From assembly GCA_035533615.1 (NCBI GenBank), contig DATLTM010000010.1, positions 1 to 18,338 on the forward strand: DNA of 18,338 bases, written 5' to 3'. Origin of the DNA: C7867-001 sp035533615. Its GTDB lineage: Bacteria; Patescibacteriota; Minisyncoccia; Phycocordibacterales; Phycocordibacteraceae. The translations under genes were made by a program, and so were the position numbers. Each line of letters starts with the position of its first letter. Position 1 is the first letter of the stretch. Positions 8,131-15,295 of the stretch are shown piece by piece. The notes below the pieces were generated by a model, which made no database searches, was not told the origin of the DNA, and saw nothing but the letters and a program-made list of their open reading frames with translations.

Positions 8131-8169
8131 AAAGAGAGAACCCGCTCATGATGAGCGGGTTCTCTCTTT
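8131..8169. terminator. Strong intrinsic terminator, possibly bidirectional
   Basis: The arms AAAGAGAGAACCCGCTCAT (8131-8149) and its exact complement (8151-8169) give a perfect 19-bp inverted repeat around one base, realistically a stem of about 17 bp with a tight loop. On the minus strand it is preceded by A5 and ends in TTT; on the plus strand T5 follows. It starts 8 bp past the stop of the 18-residue ORF and insulates secA from the upstream unit. Confidence 0.85.
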
Positions 8170-8177
8170 TTACGAAA

Positions 8178-8234
8178 CTACGCGCGTCGCTTTGCTGCCT
8201 TGCGCTTCTTTGCTGCCTTGCGCTTCTTTGCCAT
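8178..8234 (-). CDS. 18-residue Lys/Arg/Ala mini-protein
   Basis: The ATG at 8234 opens a frame of 18 codons ending in TAG: MAKKRKAAKKRKAAKRRA. Eleven of 18 residues are Lys or Arg and almost all others are Ala. The peptide is built from an 18-bp tandem DNA repeat. A strong hairpin terminator begins 8 bp after the stop, which is what a true short transcription unit would look like. No Shine-Dalgarno sequence is seen; TTTAAT (8246-8251) lies 11 nt before the ATG. The composition recalls histone H1-like tails and ribosomal protein extensions, suggesting nucleic-acid binding. Alternatively it is not translated and the locus is a small RNA or the end of the murB transcript. No family is recognised. 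Confidence 0.5.
   Translation of the reverse strand: MAKKRKAAKKRKAAKRRA
8191..8226. repeat. 18-bp tandem repeat, two full copies
   Basis: TTTGCTGCCTTGCGCTTC occurs at 8191-8208 and again, identical, at 8209-8226, followed by a partial third copy (TTTG). It encodes the repeated AKKRKA block of the mini-protein, so its copy number sets the peptide length. Confidence 0.9.
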
Positions 8235-8284
8235 GGTGGTTGCAAATTAAAGTGATGGCTGATATGTCGACCCGTTCGCGCGCG

Positions 8285-8338
8285 AAATGATTTCATGCGT
8301 AAACGTTTCTACAGAACATTATCGCGCGTAAATCATTT
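8285..8338. repeat. Inverted repeat in the leader of the mini-ORF
   Basis: AAATGATTT at 8285-8293 and AAATCATTT at 8330-8338 are exact complements separated by 36 bp, with partly complementary ATGCG/CGCGCG inside. On the minus strand this precedes the mini-ORF by about 50 nt. It could be an RNA hairpin in the leader or a paired protein-binding site. The surrounding 8235-8409 interval is AT-rich and has no other gene. Confidence 0.4.
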
Positions 8339-8362
8339 TTTGTGTGTGAAAAAAATGTAATG

Positions 8363-8371
8363 TGTGGATAA
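8363..8371 (-). promoter_or_regulatory. DnaA-box-like 9-mer
   Basis: TTATCCACA on the minus strand, a perfect match to the classical DnaA box, lies in the intergenic region 38 bp past the murB stop and upstream of the mini-ORF. It is the second such exact match in the window, both being intergenic and on the minus strand. Confidence 0.4.
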
Positions 8372-8409
8372 CTTTCAGAAAATGACTCCGTATTAATTTT
8401 TTCGCGCAT

Positions 8410-9504
8410 CTACATTCCGCGTTCCACCTGTCCGATGTATTCAACTTCGCGCTCGAGTCGAATACTGAATATATTTTCGACAGCGCGCTGCATATCAGAC
8501 GCAAGCCGTGCGATGTCCACCGCGCGTGCGTCCGCAACGTTAATAATCGAAAGCGTATGCCGAGGAGATATGCCAACTGCACCGCGCACATACCCTTTTT
8601 GAAACTCGGTGTACTCAAGCAGGAAACCGGGCGCCACTTTATAGGAGCCGTCTGGCTGTTTCCACGCCCATGGGCGCAGTCGTTCCTCTTTCGCCGCATC
8701 GAGCTCCCGCGCGCGCACTGCGGTTTTCTCATACTGTTCCTCTGATACAAACGGCATATGGAAAAATGATCCTGCACTTTTGTAGGAAACGCGATCGGGC
8801 ATGATGAGCGAACCCTTTGCCTCACGCATCGTGAGTACGGCATCGCGGACTTCCTCTCGGGTCGGCGTATGTCCGAGCTTCGCGGTGAGCGTCGTCATGT
8901 CAAAACGATTATCGCGGTACGACAACTGCACCGACGGGTCGGTCGAGAGCGCAAATGTCGCACGGATGACGATATACCGCCCCAGCACATGGCCGAACAT
9001 GCTGTCATGATACGAAAAAATACATTCCTCTTTCCCGAATATCTTGAGGCCGGCCCCCAAATCGTGCGTGTCCAACACATCCGCACGCACGAACGTATCG
9101 CTGCATTGCGCTCCGTATGCACCGAGATTGGCGACAACGGCGCCGCCGACCGTTCCCGGCACGCCGGAAAGACATTCCAGGCCGGCGAAACCGTGTGCGA
9201 TGGTCCAAACAACAAAATCATCCCACACAACTCCCGCACCGACCGTCACCTCTGTTCGATTACCGTTTGCTTCGGCGACGATGCTCGGTACGCGCACGGC
9301 AAGCACGAGTCCGTCGACGCCGCCATCGGCAATCACGATGTTCGAGCCCCCGCCGAGCACGAAGACCGAGAGTGCATGCGTACGTGCGAAGTGGAGCGCC
9401 TCCGTCGCATCCTCGACCGACTCCGCGGCAACAAAAAAACGCCCCACCCCTCCCACGCCGAGCGTCGTGAGCGGCGCAAGCGGGACGCGTTTTCGAAGAT
9501 TCAT
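8410..9504 (-). CDS. murB: UDP-N-acetylenolpyruvoylglucosamine reductase
   Basis: MurB is a cytoplasmic FAD enzyme that reduces UDP-GlcNAc-enolpyruvate to UDP-MurNAc with NADPH, the second committed step of peptidoglycan precursor synthesis. The 364-residue protein has the FAD-binding loops GGGSN at 51-55 and LSGVPGTVGGAVVANLGAYG from 112. The C-terminal MurB domain is of the E. coli-like type, with the AGSFF block supplying the proton-donor Ser246 and a Glu at 353 matching the E. coli catalytic Glu325. The usual Tyr-Arg-Asp-Ser block reads Tyr165-His166-Asp-Ser, so the active-site Arg is replaced by His. The start overlaps the stop of the upstream ligase gene as ATGA, indicating translational coupling. 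The downstream gap is 175 bp to the mini-ORF. Confidence 0.94.
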   Translation of the reverse strand: MNLRKRVPLAPLTTLGVGGVGRFFVAAESVEDATEALHFARTHALSVFVLGGGSNIVIADGGVDGLVLAVRVPSIVAEANGNRTEVTVGAGVVWDDFVVWTIAHGFAGLECLSGVPGTVGGAVVANLGAYGAQCSDTFVRADVLDTHDLGAGLKIFGKEECIFSYHDSMFGHVLGRYIVIRATFALSTDPSVQLSYRDNRFDMTTLTAKLGHTPTREEVRDAVLTMREAKGSLIMPDRVSYKSAGSFFHMPFVSEEQYEKTAVRARELDAAKEERLRPWAWKQPDGSYKVAPGFLLEYTEFQKGYVRGAVGISPRHTLSIINVADARAVDIARLASDMQRAVENIFSIRLEREVEYIGQVERGM

Positions 9505-11675
9505 TGCCCCACGGTTTTCCCCTCTATCTGCTTGATTGCAGCGGCACCGGAGGATGCGGCGTCCGGAAAGAGCGCCACCGTCTTATTAATAGTCGCGATG
9601 GCGTCCGCGGTATCGCCCGCCGCGTAATAGGCCGCGGCAAGCGAGAACCAGGTATCAGCGGTCGCGCTCGGAACTGCCGCGCGCATCTTCCAAAGTGCGA
9701 TGAGCGGCGGCCAATCCTTGGTGCGATAGTATGCAACAGCGAGAACATCGCTATCAACCGTCGTCGTGCCGTACGCACCGAGCAAGATCTTGTCGGCTGA
9801 TGCGATATCGCCTACGGCGATATCGCCTGCAGCGGCGTATATAGCAAGATCCTGAAACTGAGGTCCGAGCGCGTACGCTTTGTTAAAATCCGCCTGCACG
9901 GCGGCGGTATTGCCCATATCCCATTCAATGGAGCCCTCTTCTATTAAAATTTCCTCTTTCTTCGGCGAGAGAAGAGAAGCGGCCTGAACCTCCTTGAGTG
10001 CATCAGCTTCATCTCCTCCGGCTTGATACGCATAGGACAGCTCTAGATGTTCGCGCGCGTCCAAAGGATACGCGGCAACTTGCTTCTGCATCTCGCTGAT
10101 AGCGAGGGTAAGCGCTTGCTGCTTCTGCGTTTCGGTTGCGGTTGAGCTCTGCGCGACCGACGCCGCGAAAGAAACAAGCTGCTCGCGTATCTCCTGCGCC
10201 GCGAAAGCCGGATGCGTAACAAGATCCTGGAACACGGCTATATTTCCGTCGACGCCGGAGGGGGAGGGTGAGATTGCGGTGATAAGCTCGCCCGCCGCGT
10301 TCATCCCAGGAATGTTCACGAACCAGATGCATGCAAAGGCGGCGACCGTAGCAATTGGGAGTGCATACGTTACACCATCCGTCGCTGTAAGTTCTGGCGC
10401 GCGTTCCAGCCGCTCAAACGGCCGCGCGACCTGCGAGTCGATGAGCGCGAGTATCGCGAAGAAATAGACGTAAGAATAGAGGTTGTCGAAGACGAAGAGA
10501 TTGTGACACGCATAGCCGGCAAGGGCGGCGGTGAGTGCAATGCGTTCAGGACGCGAGAGTTCAGAACTCTGCCACAGCAACAGGAAGGCCGTGCCGAAAA
10601 GCGAGACATACAGCAGGAATGCCGGTATGCCGCCGGCGGTGAGCCAGTCAATGAAGGCGTTGTGCGCGCGATCAAACCACGGCTCCTGCGCATACAAGGA
10701 CGGATCATAGAATTTATTGAAGACGTAATTAAAACCCTCCTGTCCCCATCCGACGATCGGCCGCTCGAGCACTCCCTCAAATGCCATGTGCCAGATGGTA
10801 AAACGGGTCTGGCCGTCGGCAAGCGATATGGAAGTGATGCGCTGCAGCATGTGATTCCCCTGCACGAAGGCAGAATCGCGAGCGAGATAGAGACCGCCGG
10901 CAAGAATGACGAGCACGGCAATCCCCCACGCGGCATAACGGCGAGCGCGTTTCCCGGCGGTGAAAGCGGTGAGAAGTCCGGCAAGCAGAAGCGCACCCAA
11001 GAGCCCAAGCACCGTACCGCGCGTCTCGGTAAGGAGGATGAGCACCGACTCAACCGCAGCAAAGGCGATGAGCGCCCATTTGAACCAGGCGCGCTTCTCG
11101 GTGAGCGCCAGCCAGCCGGCAATGAAGGTATTGAAGAGGAGATAGATAGCAAAATACGCGGAATTACCGAAGGACGCGTCGATGCGCGTCGAGCCTTGGT
11201 GAATGGCATACACGCCCACCTGCTGCAGAATGCCGTAGATGGAAACGATGACCGCAACAGCGAGCGAAGCAAGAAACCATGCGCGCCACTTCTTCTCTGC
11301 CCGCAGCACCGCGCCCGCAGCAAAGAAGAAACCGAGAAGGTGAATAAGGAGCACCCATCCTTCCATGCGCTCAAAGTTGCTCCAAAAAGCCTTCGCAACG
11401 TTTACCGCAAAAAGATCCGCAACGAACATCCATGCAACAAAGGCAACAACTACCACTCCTATCCAGGAGAAACGCGGGCGATACTCTTTATCGAGAAATG
11501 CGAGCACCACCCATGCGGCGACCGCTATCTCGACGAGAATTCGGAAATAGAAAGCCTTACCCGTTATGAAGGGGAAGAAATACGAGTTTGCTATTAGTAA
11601 CGGCGTGACTGGAACGAGGAACAGCGCCCCGAGCGCCACCCATCGTGCAATTTGCTTCGCCGTCCCCTCCTGCAT
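9501..11675 (-). CDS. O-antigen ligase/polymerase (Wzy_C type) with C-terminal TPR repeats
   Basis: Such proteins join or polymerise lipid-linked glycans on the outer face of the membrane. The protein has 724 residues from the chosen ATG. The first 440 or so hold about ten hydrophobic segments. The family motif RAHNAFIDWLTAGG is at 336-349, in the large external loop, and TETRGT is at 216-221. The last 200 residues or so are soluble, Ala-rich helical repeats of TPR style, ending in VALFPDAASSGAAAIKQIEGKTVGQ-like sequence. A GTG at 11687 would add four residues, but it overlaps the -10 box TATAGT, so the ATG at 11675 is preferred. The stop overlaps the murB start by 4 bp. The substrate is not predictable; the glycan operon across the divergent spacer is an obvious candidate source. 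Confidence 0.85.
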   Translation of the reverse strand: MQEGTAKQIARWVALGALFLVPVTPLLIANSYFFPFITGKAFYFRILVEIAVAAWVVLAFLDKEYRPRFSWIGVVVVAFVAWMFVADLFAVNVAKAFWSNFERMEGWVLLIHLLGFFFAAGAVLRAEKKWRAWFLASLAVAVIVSIYGILQQVGVYAIHQGSTRIDASFGNSAYFAIYLLFNTFIAGWLALTEKRAWFKWALIAFAAVESVLILLTETRGTVLGLLGALLLAGLLTAFTAGKRARRYAAWGIAVLVILAGGLYLARDSAFVQGNHMLQRITSISLADGQTRFTIWHMAFEGVLERPIVGWGQEGFNYVFNKFYDPSLYAQEPWFDRAHNAFIDWLTAGGIPAFLLYVSLFGTAFLLLWQSSELSRPERIALTAALAGYACHNLFVFDNLYSYVYFFAILALIDSQVARPFERLERAPELTATDGVTYALPIATVAAFACIWFVNIPGMNAAGELITAISPSPSGVDGNIAVFQDLVTHPAFAAQEIREQLVSFAASVAQSSTATETQKQQALTLAISEMQKQVAAYPLDAREHLELSYAYQAGGDEADALKEVQAASLLSPKKEEILIEEGSIEWDMGNTAAVQADFNKAYALGPQFQDLAIYAAAGDIAVGDIASADKILLGAYGTTTVDSDVLAVAYYRTKDWPPLIALWKMRAAVPSATADTWFSLAAAYYAAGDTADAIATINKTVALFPDAASSGAAAIKQIEGKTVGQ

Positions 11676-11685
11676 GATGGTGCCC

Positions 11686-11694
11686 ACTATACCA
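11686..11694 (-). promoter_or_regulatory. Extended -10 promoter of the ligase-murB unit, likely leaderless
   Basis: The minus strand reads TGG-TATAGT, ending 10 nt before the ATG at 11675. The expected transcription start is about 4 nt before that ATG. The motif TGN-TATAGTG is shared with the secA promoter. A weak TTTGTG lies about 16 bp upstream as a possible -35. Confidence 0.55.
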
Positions 11695-11753
11695 TACGAA
11701 TGATACGCACAAACGTCCCGTTTAGCATGGCAGTATGTGCACGCTATCCGTTA

Positions 11754-11975
11754 GCGCACCCCGGAACCGCCAGCTGGGGACTCCCACGCTCCCTGTTCCT
11801 TCTGCGTGAGCGCCTGCAAATTTATCTGCGCAGTCTAGAGCGCCACTATCTGCATCTTCAGGGCCGTCTGGACATTTGCCGCGGAGTGACCTTTGCCAGA
11901 AGTTTGTTCAGGTCGCCGATGCACTGCTTATTCTGCCCCATGCAACCCCAGCCTGCGGAAACTGGTTCTAGATGT
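11754..11975 (-). pseudogene. Possible decayed coding fragment in the divergent spacer
   Basis: The spacer between the ligase gene and gmd is 351 bp, and most of it is as GC-rich as the genes, unlike the AT-rich true intergenic DNA elsewhere. On the minus strand, one frame reads through a protein-like stretch (GWGCMGQNKQCIGDLNKLLAK). A shift to a second frame continues as HSAANVQTALKMQIVAL, a TAG follows, and then TAQINLQALTQKEQGAWES. This looks like a helical, Gln/Leu-rich gene tail broken by one frameshift and one stop. No start codon context or family is recognised. A structured RNA is an alternative. A 108-codon plus-strand ORF over the same bases has shadow-like composition. Confidence 0.25.
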
Positions 11976-12026
11976 TAACCTGAATATACACGCTATCTAG
12001 CTACTACATATACATATTATATAAAT
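11975..12026 (+). promoter_or_regulatory. AT-rich promoter region of the glycan operon
   Basis: The last 50 bp before gmd change abruptly to AT-rich DNA. TATTAT at 12015-12020 (5 of 6 matches to TATAAT) ends 6 nt before the ATG at 12027, which would again give a leaderless transcript. No Shine-Dalgarno sequence and no clear -35 are visible. Several overlapping TATA-like hexamers make the exact -10 uncertain. Confidence 0.4.
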
Positions 12027-13070
12027 ATGAATTCACAGAAGAAAGCGCTCATTACCGGCATTACAGGCCAGGACGGCTCCTATCTCGCCGAACTCCTTCT
12101 TGAAAAAGGATATGAGGTACACGGGCTTATCCGCCGCGCAAGCAACTTCAATACGCACCGCATAGACCATCTCTATAAAGATCCGCATATTCACGGCGTG
12201 AGACTTTTTCTTCATTTCAGCGATTTGTCCGATGCAAGTAATCTGAATCGCCTTTTGAGCAAGATACAGCCGGATGAGATATACCACCTCGGCGCACAGA
12301 GTCACGTACGAGTCAGTTTCGATATCCCCGAGTACACCGCTGATGTTACAGGACTTGGGACAATCCGTATCCTCGATGCTATGAGAGAAGCCGGGTTGAA
12401 CAAGACGAAATTTTATCAGGCGTCATCAAGTGAAATGTTCGGCAAAGCAGCAGAAATCCCCCTGAAAGAAACAAGCCCTTTCCACCCGCGTTCGCCGTAC
12501 GGATGCGCCAAGGTTTATGCGTATTGGATAACGAGAAATTATAGGGAATCCTACGGTATGTTTGCGTCCAATGGCATCCTCTTCAATCACGAATCTCCCC
12601 GCCGCGGCGAGACCTTCGTCACGAAGAAGATTACGCGAGGACTTGCGCGCATCAAGCTCGGCAAAGAGGAAAAACTCTATCTCGGCAATCTCGATGCAAA
12701 GCGCGACTGGGGGTATGCAAAGGATTACGTGGAAGGTATGTGGCGTATACTCCAGCATAAAGAGCCGGACGATTTCATTCTTGCCACGAATGAGTCGCAC
12801 AGCGTCCGCGAGTTCGTGGAAGAGGCCGGAAAGACGCTCGGTATGGATATCGTCTGGAGGGGAAAAGGCCTAAAGGAAAAGGGAATCGATAAGAAGACGG
12901 GTAAGACCATCATTGAGATAGACGAAAGATATTTCCGCCCGGCGGAAGTGGATGTCCTACGGGGCGATTACACGAAAGCGGAAAAGAAACTTGGCTGGAA
13001 ACCAAAGATAACGTTTAAAGAACTCGTCCGACTGATGACCAGAGATGATTTAAAGGAAGCAGAGGAATGA
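12027..13070 (+). CDS. gmd: GDP-mannose 4,6-dehydratase
   Basis: Gmd converts GDP-D-mannose to GDP-4-keto-6-deoxy-D-mannose, the first step to GDP-L-fucose and related deoxysugars, in the cytoplasm. The 347-residue extended short-chain dehydrogenase has the NADP-binding GITGQDG at 11-17, the Ser-rich active-site block QASSSEMFG at 131-139, and the catalytic pair Tyr158/Lys162 in SPYGCAKVYAYW. The substrate-binding NHESPRRGETFVTKK block is also present. Length and motifs are typical. It is the first gene of the plus-strand glycan operon; its TGA overlaps the ATG of the Nudix gene. The product is the substrate of Fcl encoded two genes downstream. Confidence 0.95.
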   Translation: MNSQKKALITGITGQDGSYLAELLLEKGYEVHGLIRRASNFNTHRIDHLYKDPHIHGVRLFLHFSDLSDASNLNRLLSKIQPDEIYHLGAQSHVRVSFDIPEYTADVTGLGTIRILDAMREAGLNKTKFYQASSSEMFGKAAEIPLKETSPFHPRSPYGCAKVYAYWITRNYRESYGMFASNGILFNHESPRRGETFVTKKITRGLARIKLGKEEKLYLGNLDAKRDWGYAKDYVEGMWRILQHKEPDDFILATNESHSVREFVEEAGKTLGMDIVWRGKGLKEKGIDKKTGKTIIEIDERYFRPAEVDVLRGDYTKAEKKLGWKPKITFKELVRLMTRDDLKEAEE

Positions 13071-13552
13071 AATCACCAATGAGAACATCAATGCATACAC
13101 CGATTCCGCGTGAACTGTATGTTCAAATCTTGAACGCGGTCCCAATCTTTACAACCGACGTCCTGTTTCTTAACAAAAACAAGACGAAGACGCTCCTTTT
13201 TAAGAGAACCAATGAGCCACTCAAGGGGGTCTACTTCTCTGTCGGGGGACGGCTGTTGAAGAACGAGAAGATCCTCGACGGAGTGGTGCGCCAGGCATTA
13301 CGCGAGGCCGGTATTCGCATCGATAAGAAAAGACTTATCTTCGGCGGCATTCAAGAAGAAGCGCATCAGAAGTCAATGTTCAGTGGCACCTCATATCACG
13401 CAATCGTGCTGTATTATGGGTATATCATCGATGAAAAGACGGCGGTACGGATGGACAATCAGCACAATGATTCTGCGTGGTTTCCAGTCAGGAGCAAGAA
13501 GATACATCCCTTCATACGGAAAAGATTGAACGCCGTGTTACAGAACATATGA
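13067..13552 (+). CDS. Nudix hydrolase, GDP-mannose mannosyl hydrolase-like
   Basis: The 161-residue protein carries a modified Nudix box around GGRLLKNEKILDGVVRQALREAG rather than the standard REUXEEXGU form. The same modification is characteristic of GDP-mannose mannosyl hydrolases (Gmm/WcaH), which cleave GDP-mannose to GDP and mannose. Other shared features are the FKRTNEP...GVYFSVGGR approach to the box and a late DNQHNDSAWF block resembling DEQHDDYRW in the E. coli enzyme. It overlaps gmd and fcl by 4 bp (ATGA) on both sides, so it belongs to the fucose-pathway module, probably tuning the GDP-mannose pool. The substrate is inferred from similarity and context. Confidence 0.75.
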   Translation: MKSPMRTSMHTPIPRELYVQILNAVPIFTTDVLFLNKNKTKTLLFKRTNEPLKGVYFSVGGRLLKNEKILDGVVRQALREAGIRIDKKRLIFGGIQEEAHQKSMFSGTSYHAIVLYYGYIIDEKTAVRMDNQHNDSAWFPVRSKKIHPFIRKRLNAVLQNI

Positions 13553-14478
13553 AAAAGACATCAAAAATTTATGTGGCCGGCCACCGAGGTCTCGTCGGCT
13601 CGGCCATCGTGAGACTCTTAAAGAAGAAGGGGTATACAAACCTTGTCCTGAAAACACGCGCCGAGGTTGATTTGATGGATCAGAAGAAGGTGGATGACCT
13701 TTTCAATAGAGAGAAGCCGGAATACGTGTTCCTCGCGGCGGCAAAAGTCGGTGGCATCATGGCGAATAAGACTCATCCTGCCGAGTTTATCCATGAGAAT
13801 TTGGCTGTACAAAACAATGTTATGGAAAGTGCTTATCGTTCTGGAGTAAAAAAACTTCTTTTCCTCGGGAGCTCCTGCATCTATCCAAAGCTCGCTCCAC
13901 AGCCGATAAAAGAAGAGTACCTGATGACGGGACCGCTTGAGCCGACAAATCATTCCTATGCTATCGCTAAAATCGCCGGTATCTTTATGTGCCGGGCATA
14001 CAACGAACAGTACGGGACCAATTTCATCTCCGTGATGCCAACAAATCTCTACGGGCCGAATGACAATTTCGACCCAATGAATTCGCATGTTCTCCCAGCG
14101 CTCATCCGGCGATTCCACGAAGCAAAAAGGAACGGGGGCAAAGAAGTGGTCATCTGGGGAACGGGGGCGCCAAAACGGGAATTCCTCCACGTGGACGACC
14201 TCGCGGACGCCTGTGTATTCCTGATGCGGAACTACAGTGGTTCAGACATCGTCAACATCGGCACCGGCACCGATCTCTCTATAAAATCTCTGGCCGAAAA
14301 GATAAAGAAAGTCGTCGGTTACAAGGGAAAAATCGTGTGGGACCGGACGAAACCGGACGGCACGCCGCGAAAACTGTTGAATGTGAGGAGAATCCATAAA
14401 CTCGGATGGAGGCACAAGATAGGACTCGACACTGGTCTTGCGAAGACATATGCGTGGTACAAAGAAAAATATGAGTAA
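13549..14478 (+). CDS. fcl: GDP-L-fucose synthase
   Basis: Fcl epimerises and reduces GDP-4-keto-6-deoxymannose to GDP-L-fucose with NADPH. The 309-residue protein begins KIYVAGHRGLVGSAIV (GxxGxxG at 11-17). The family hallmark GSSCIYPKLAPQPIKEEYL is near 107-124 and the catalytic Tyr137/Lys141 lie in SYAIAKIAG. PTNLYGPNDNF follows as the substrate-binding block. The frame is open upstream to 13477, but the family N-terminus and the ATGA overlap with the Nudix stop fix the start at 13549. The stop overlaps the permease start by 8 bp. With gmd it makes a complete two-enzyme GDP-fucose route. Confidence 0.95.
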   Translation: MKKTSKIYVAGHRGLVGSAIVRLLKKKGYTNLVLKTRAEVDLMDQKKVDDLFNREKPEYVFLAAAKVGGIMANKTHPAEFIHENLAVQNNVMESAYRSGVKKLLFLGSSCIYPKLAPQPIKEEYLMTGPLEPTNHSYAIAKIAGIFMCRAYNEQYGTNFISVMPTNLYGPNDNFDPMNSHVLPALIRRFHEAKRNGGKEVVIWGTGAPKREFLHVDDLADACVFLMRNYSGSDIVNIGTGTDLSIKSLAEKIKKVVGYKGKIVWDRTKPDGTPRKLLNVRRIHKLGWRHKIGLDTGLAKTYAWYKEKYE

Positions 14479-15295
14479 CGCCGTTACCGTAATACGTCCG
14501 AAGAAGACCTTCTCTCTCGCCGACCTCAAGGAGATATGGCGCTATAAAGAGCTCTTGTATTTCTTTGTATGGCGCGACCTCAAGGTCCGTTACAAGCAGA
14601 CAGTTGTCGGCGTCGGATGGGCCATCTTCCAGCCGTTTATGGCGATGGTCATCTTCAGTGTTTTCTTCGGCGCGCTTATTCACGTACCTTCCGAGGGTGT
14701 TCCCTATCCCATCTTCGTCTACACCGGCCTTCTTTTCTGGCAATTCTTCTCATCGTCACTCGGCGACGTGAGCGGGAGTCTTGTTTCCAATCAGGCGATA
14801 GTAACGAAAGTATATTTCCCACGGATGATTCTCCCGCTTGCCGTCATCGCGACCAATCTCGTTGATTTCTGCGTCGCATCGGTCGTGCTCGTCGGTCTTA
14901 TGTTCTATTACGGATTCCTCCCGCACCTCACTGGACTTCTCATTATTCCTCTTCTACTCATCATCTCCTATCTTGCGGCGCTTGGGGGCGGACTCTTCCT
15001 AGCGTCCATCAACGTCAAGTACCGCGATGTGCGCTACATCCTCCCCTACTTCATGCAGATGCTTATGTTCGTCACGCCGGTCATCTACCCCTCAAGTATC
15101 GCGGGCAAATACTCGTGGATACTCGCCATCAATCCGATGACAGGCGTTATCAAGGCGGCGCGCGCGGCGGTCCTCGGGACTGAACCCGTCAATTGGTTCC
15201 TCTTGATGTTGTCCTTCATTGCGGTCTTCATACTGCTTATCATCGGCGTCGTGATGTTCAAGAAGATGGAGCGCTATTTCGCCGATATCATATGA
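14471..15295 (+). CDS. wzm: Polysaccharide ABC transporter permease
   Basis: This is the ABC-2 type membrane subunit that exports completed polysaccharide across the cytoplasmic membrane with the ATPase encoded next. The 274-residue protein has the family N-terminal block WRDLKVRYKQTVVGVGWAIFQP near 34-55, then six hydrophobic segments. A conserved LNVKYRD-like element (SINVKYRDVRYI) precedes the last pair, and INPMTGVI lies in the late loop. The chosen start MSNAVTV overlaps the end of fcl by 8 bp (ATGAGTAA). A longer frame from 14438 would lie inside fcl and is unlikely. The stop overlaps the wzt ATG. Confidence 0.92.
   Translation: MSNAVTVIRPKKTFSLADLKEIWRYKELLYFFVWRDLKVRYKQTVVGVGWAIFQPFMAMVIFSVFFGALIHVPSEGVPYPIFVYTGLLFWQFFSSSLGDVSGSLVSNQAIVTKVYFPRMILPLAVIATNLVDFCVASVVLVGLMFYYGFLPHLTGLLIIPLLLIISYLAALGGGLFLASINVKYRDVRYILPYFMQMLMFVTPVIYPSSIAGKYSWILAINPMTGVIKAARAAVLGTEPVNWFLLMLSFIAVFILLIIGVVMFKKMERYFADII

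Noticed and set aside
9802..9827. Repeated GCGATATCGCC palindromes
   Set aside because: The two copies encode a plain GDIAVGDIA repeat in a helical TPR-like region, so codon repetition explains them.
10503..11597. 364-codon plus-strand ORF over the ligase gene
   Set aside because: Antisense shadow of a clear multi-membrane-span protein; highly charged with no domain recognised.
11652..11978. 108-codon plus-strand ORF in the divergent spacer
   Set aside because: Overlaps the start of the ligase gene and its promoter, and has Arg/Leu/His/Cys-rich shadow composition. The minus strand reads more like protein.
15193..15291. Longer wzt start inside wzm
   Set aside because: The added 33 residues are an out-of-frame reading of the wzm tail; the ATGA overlap at 15292 is the standard arrangement.
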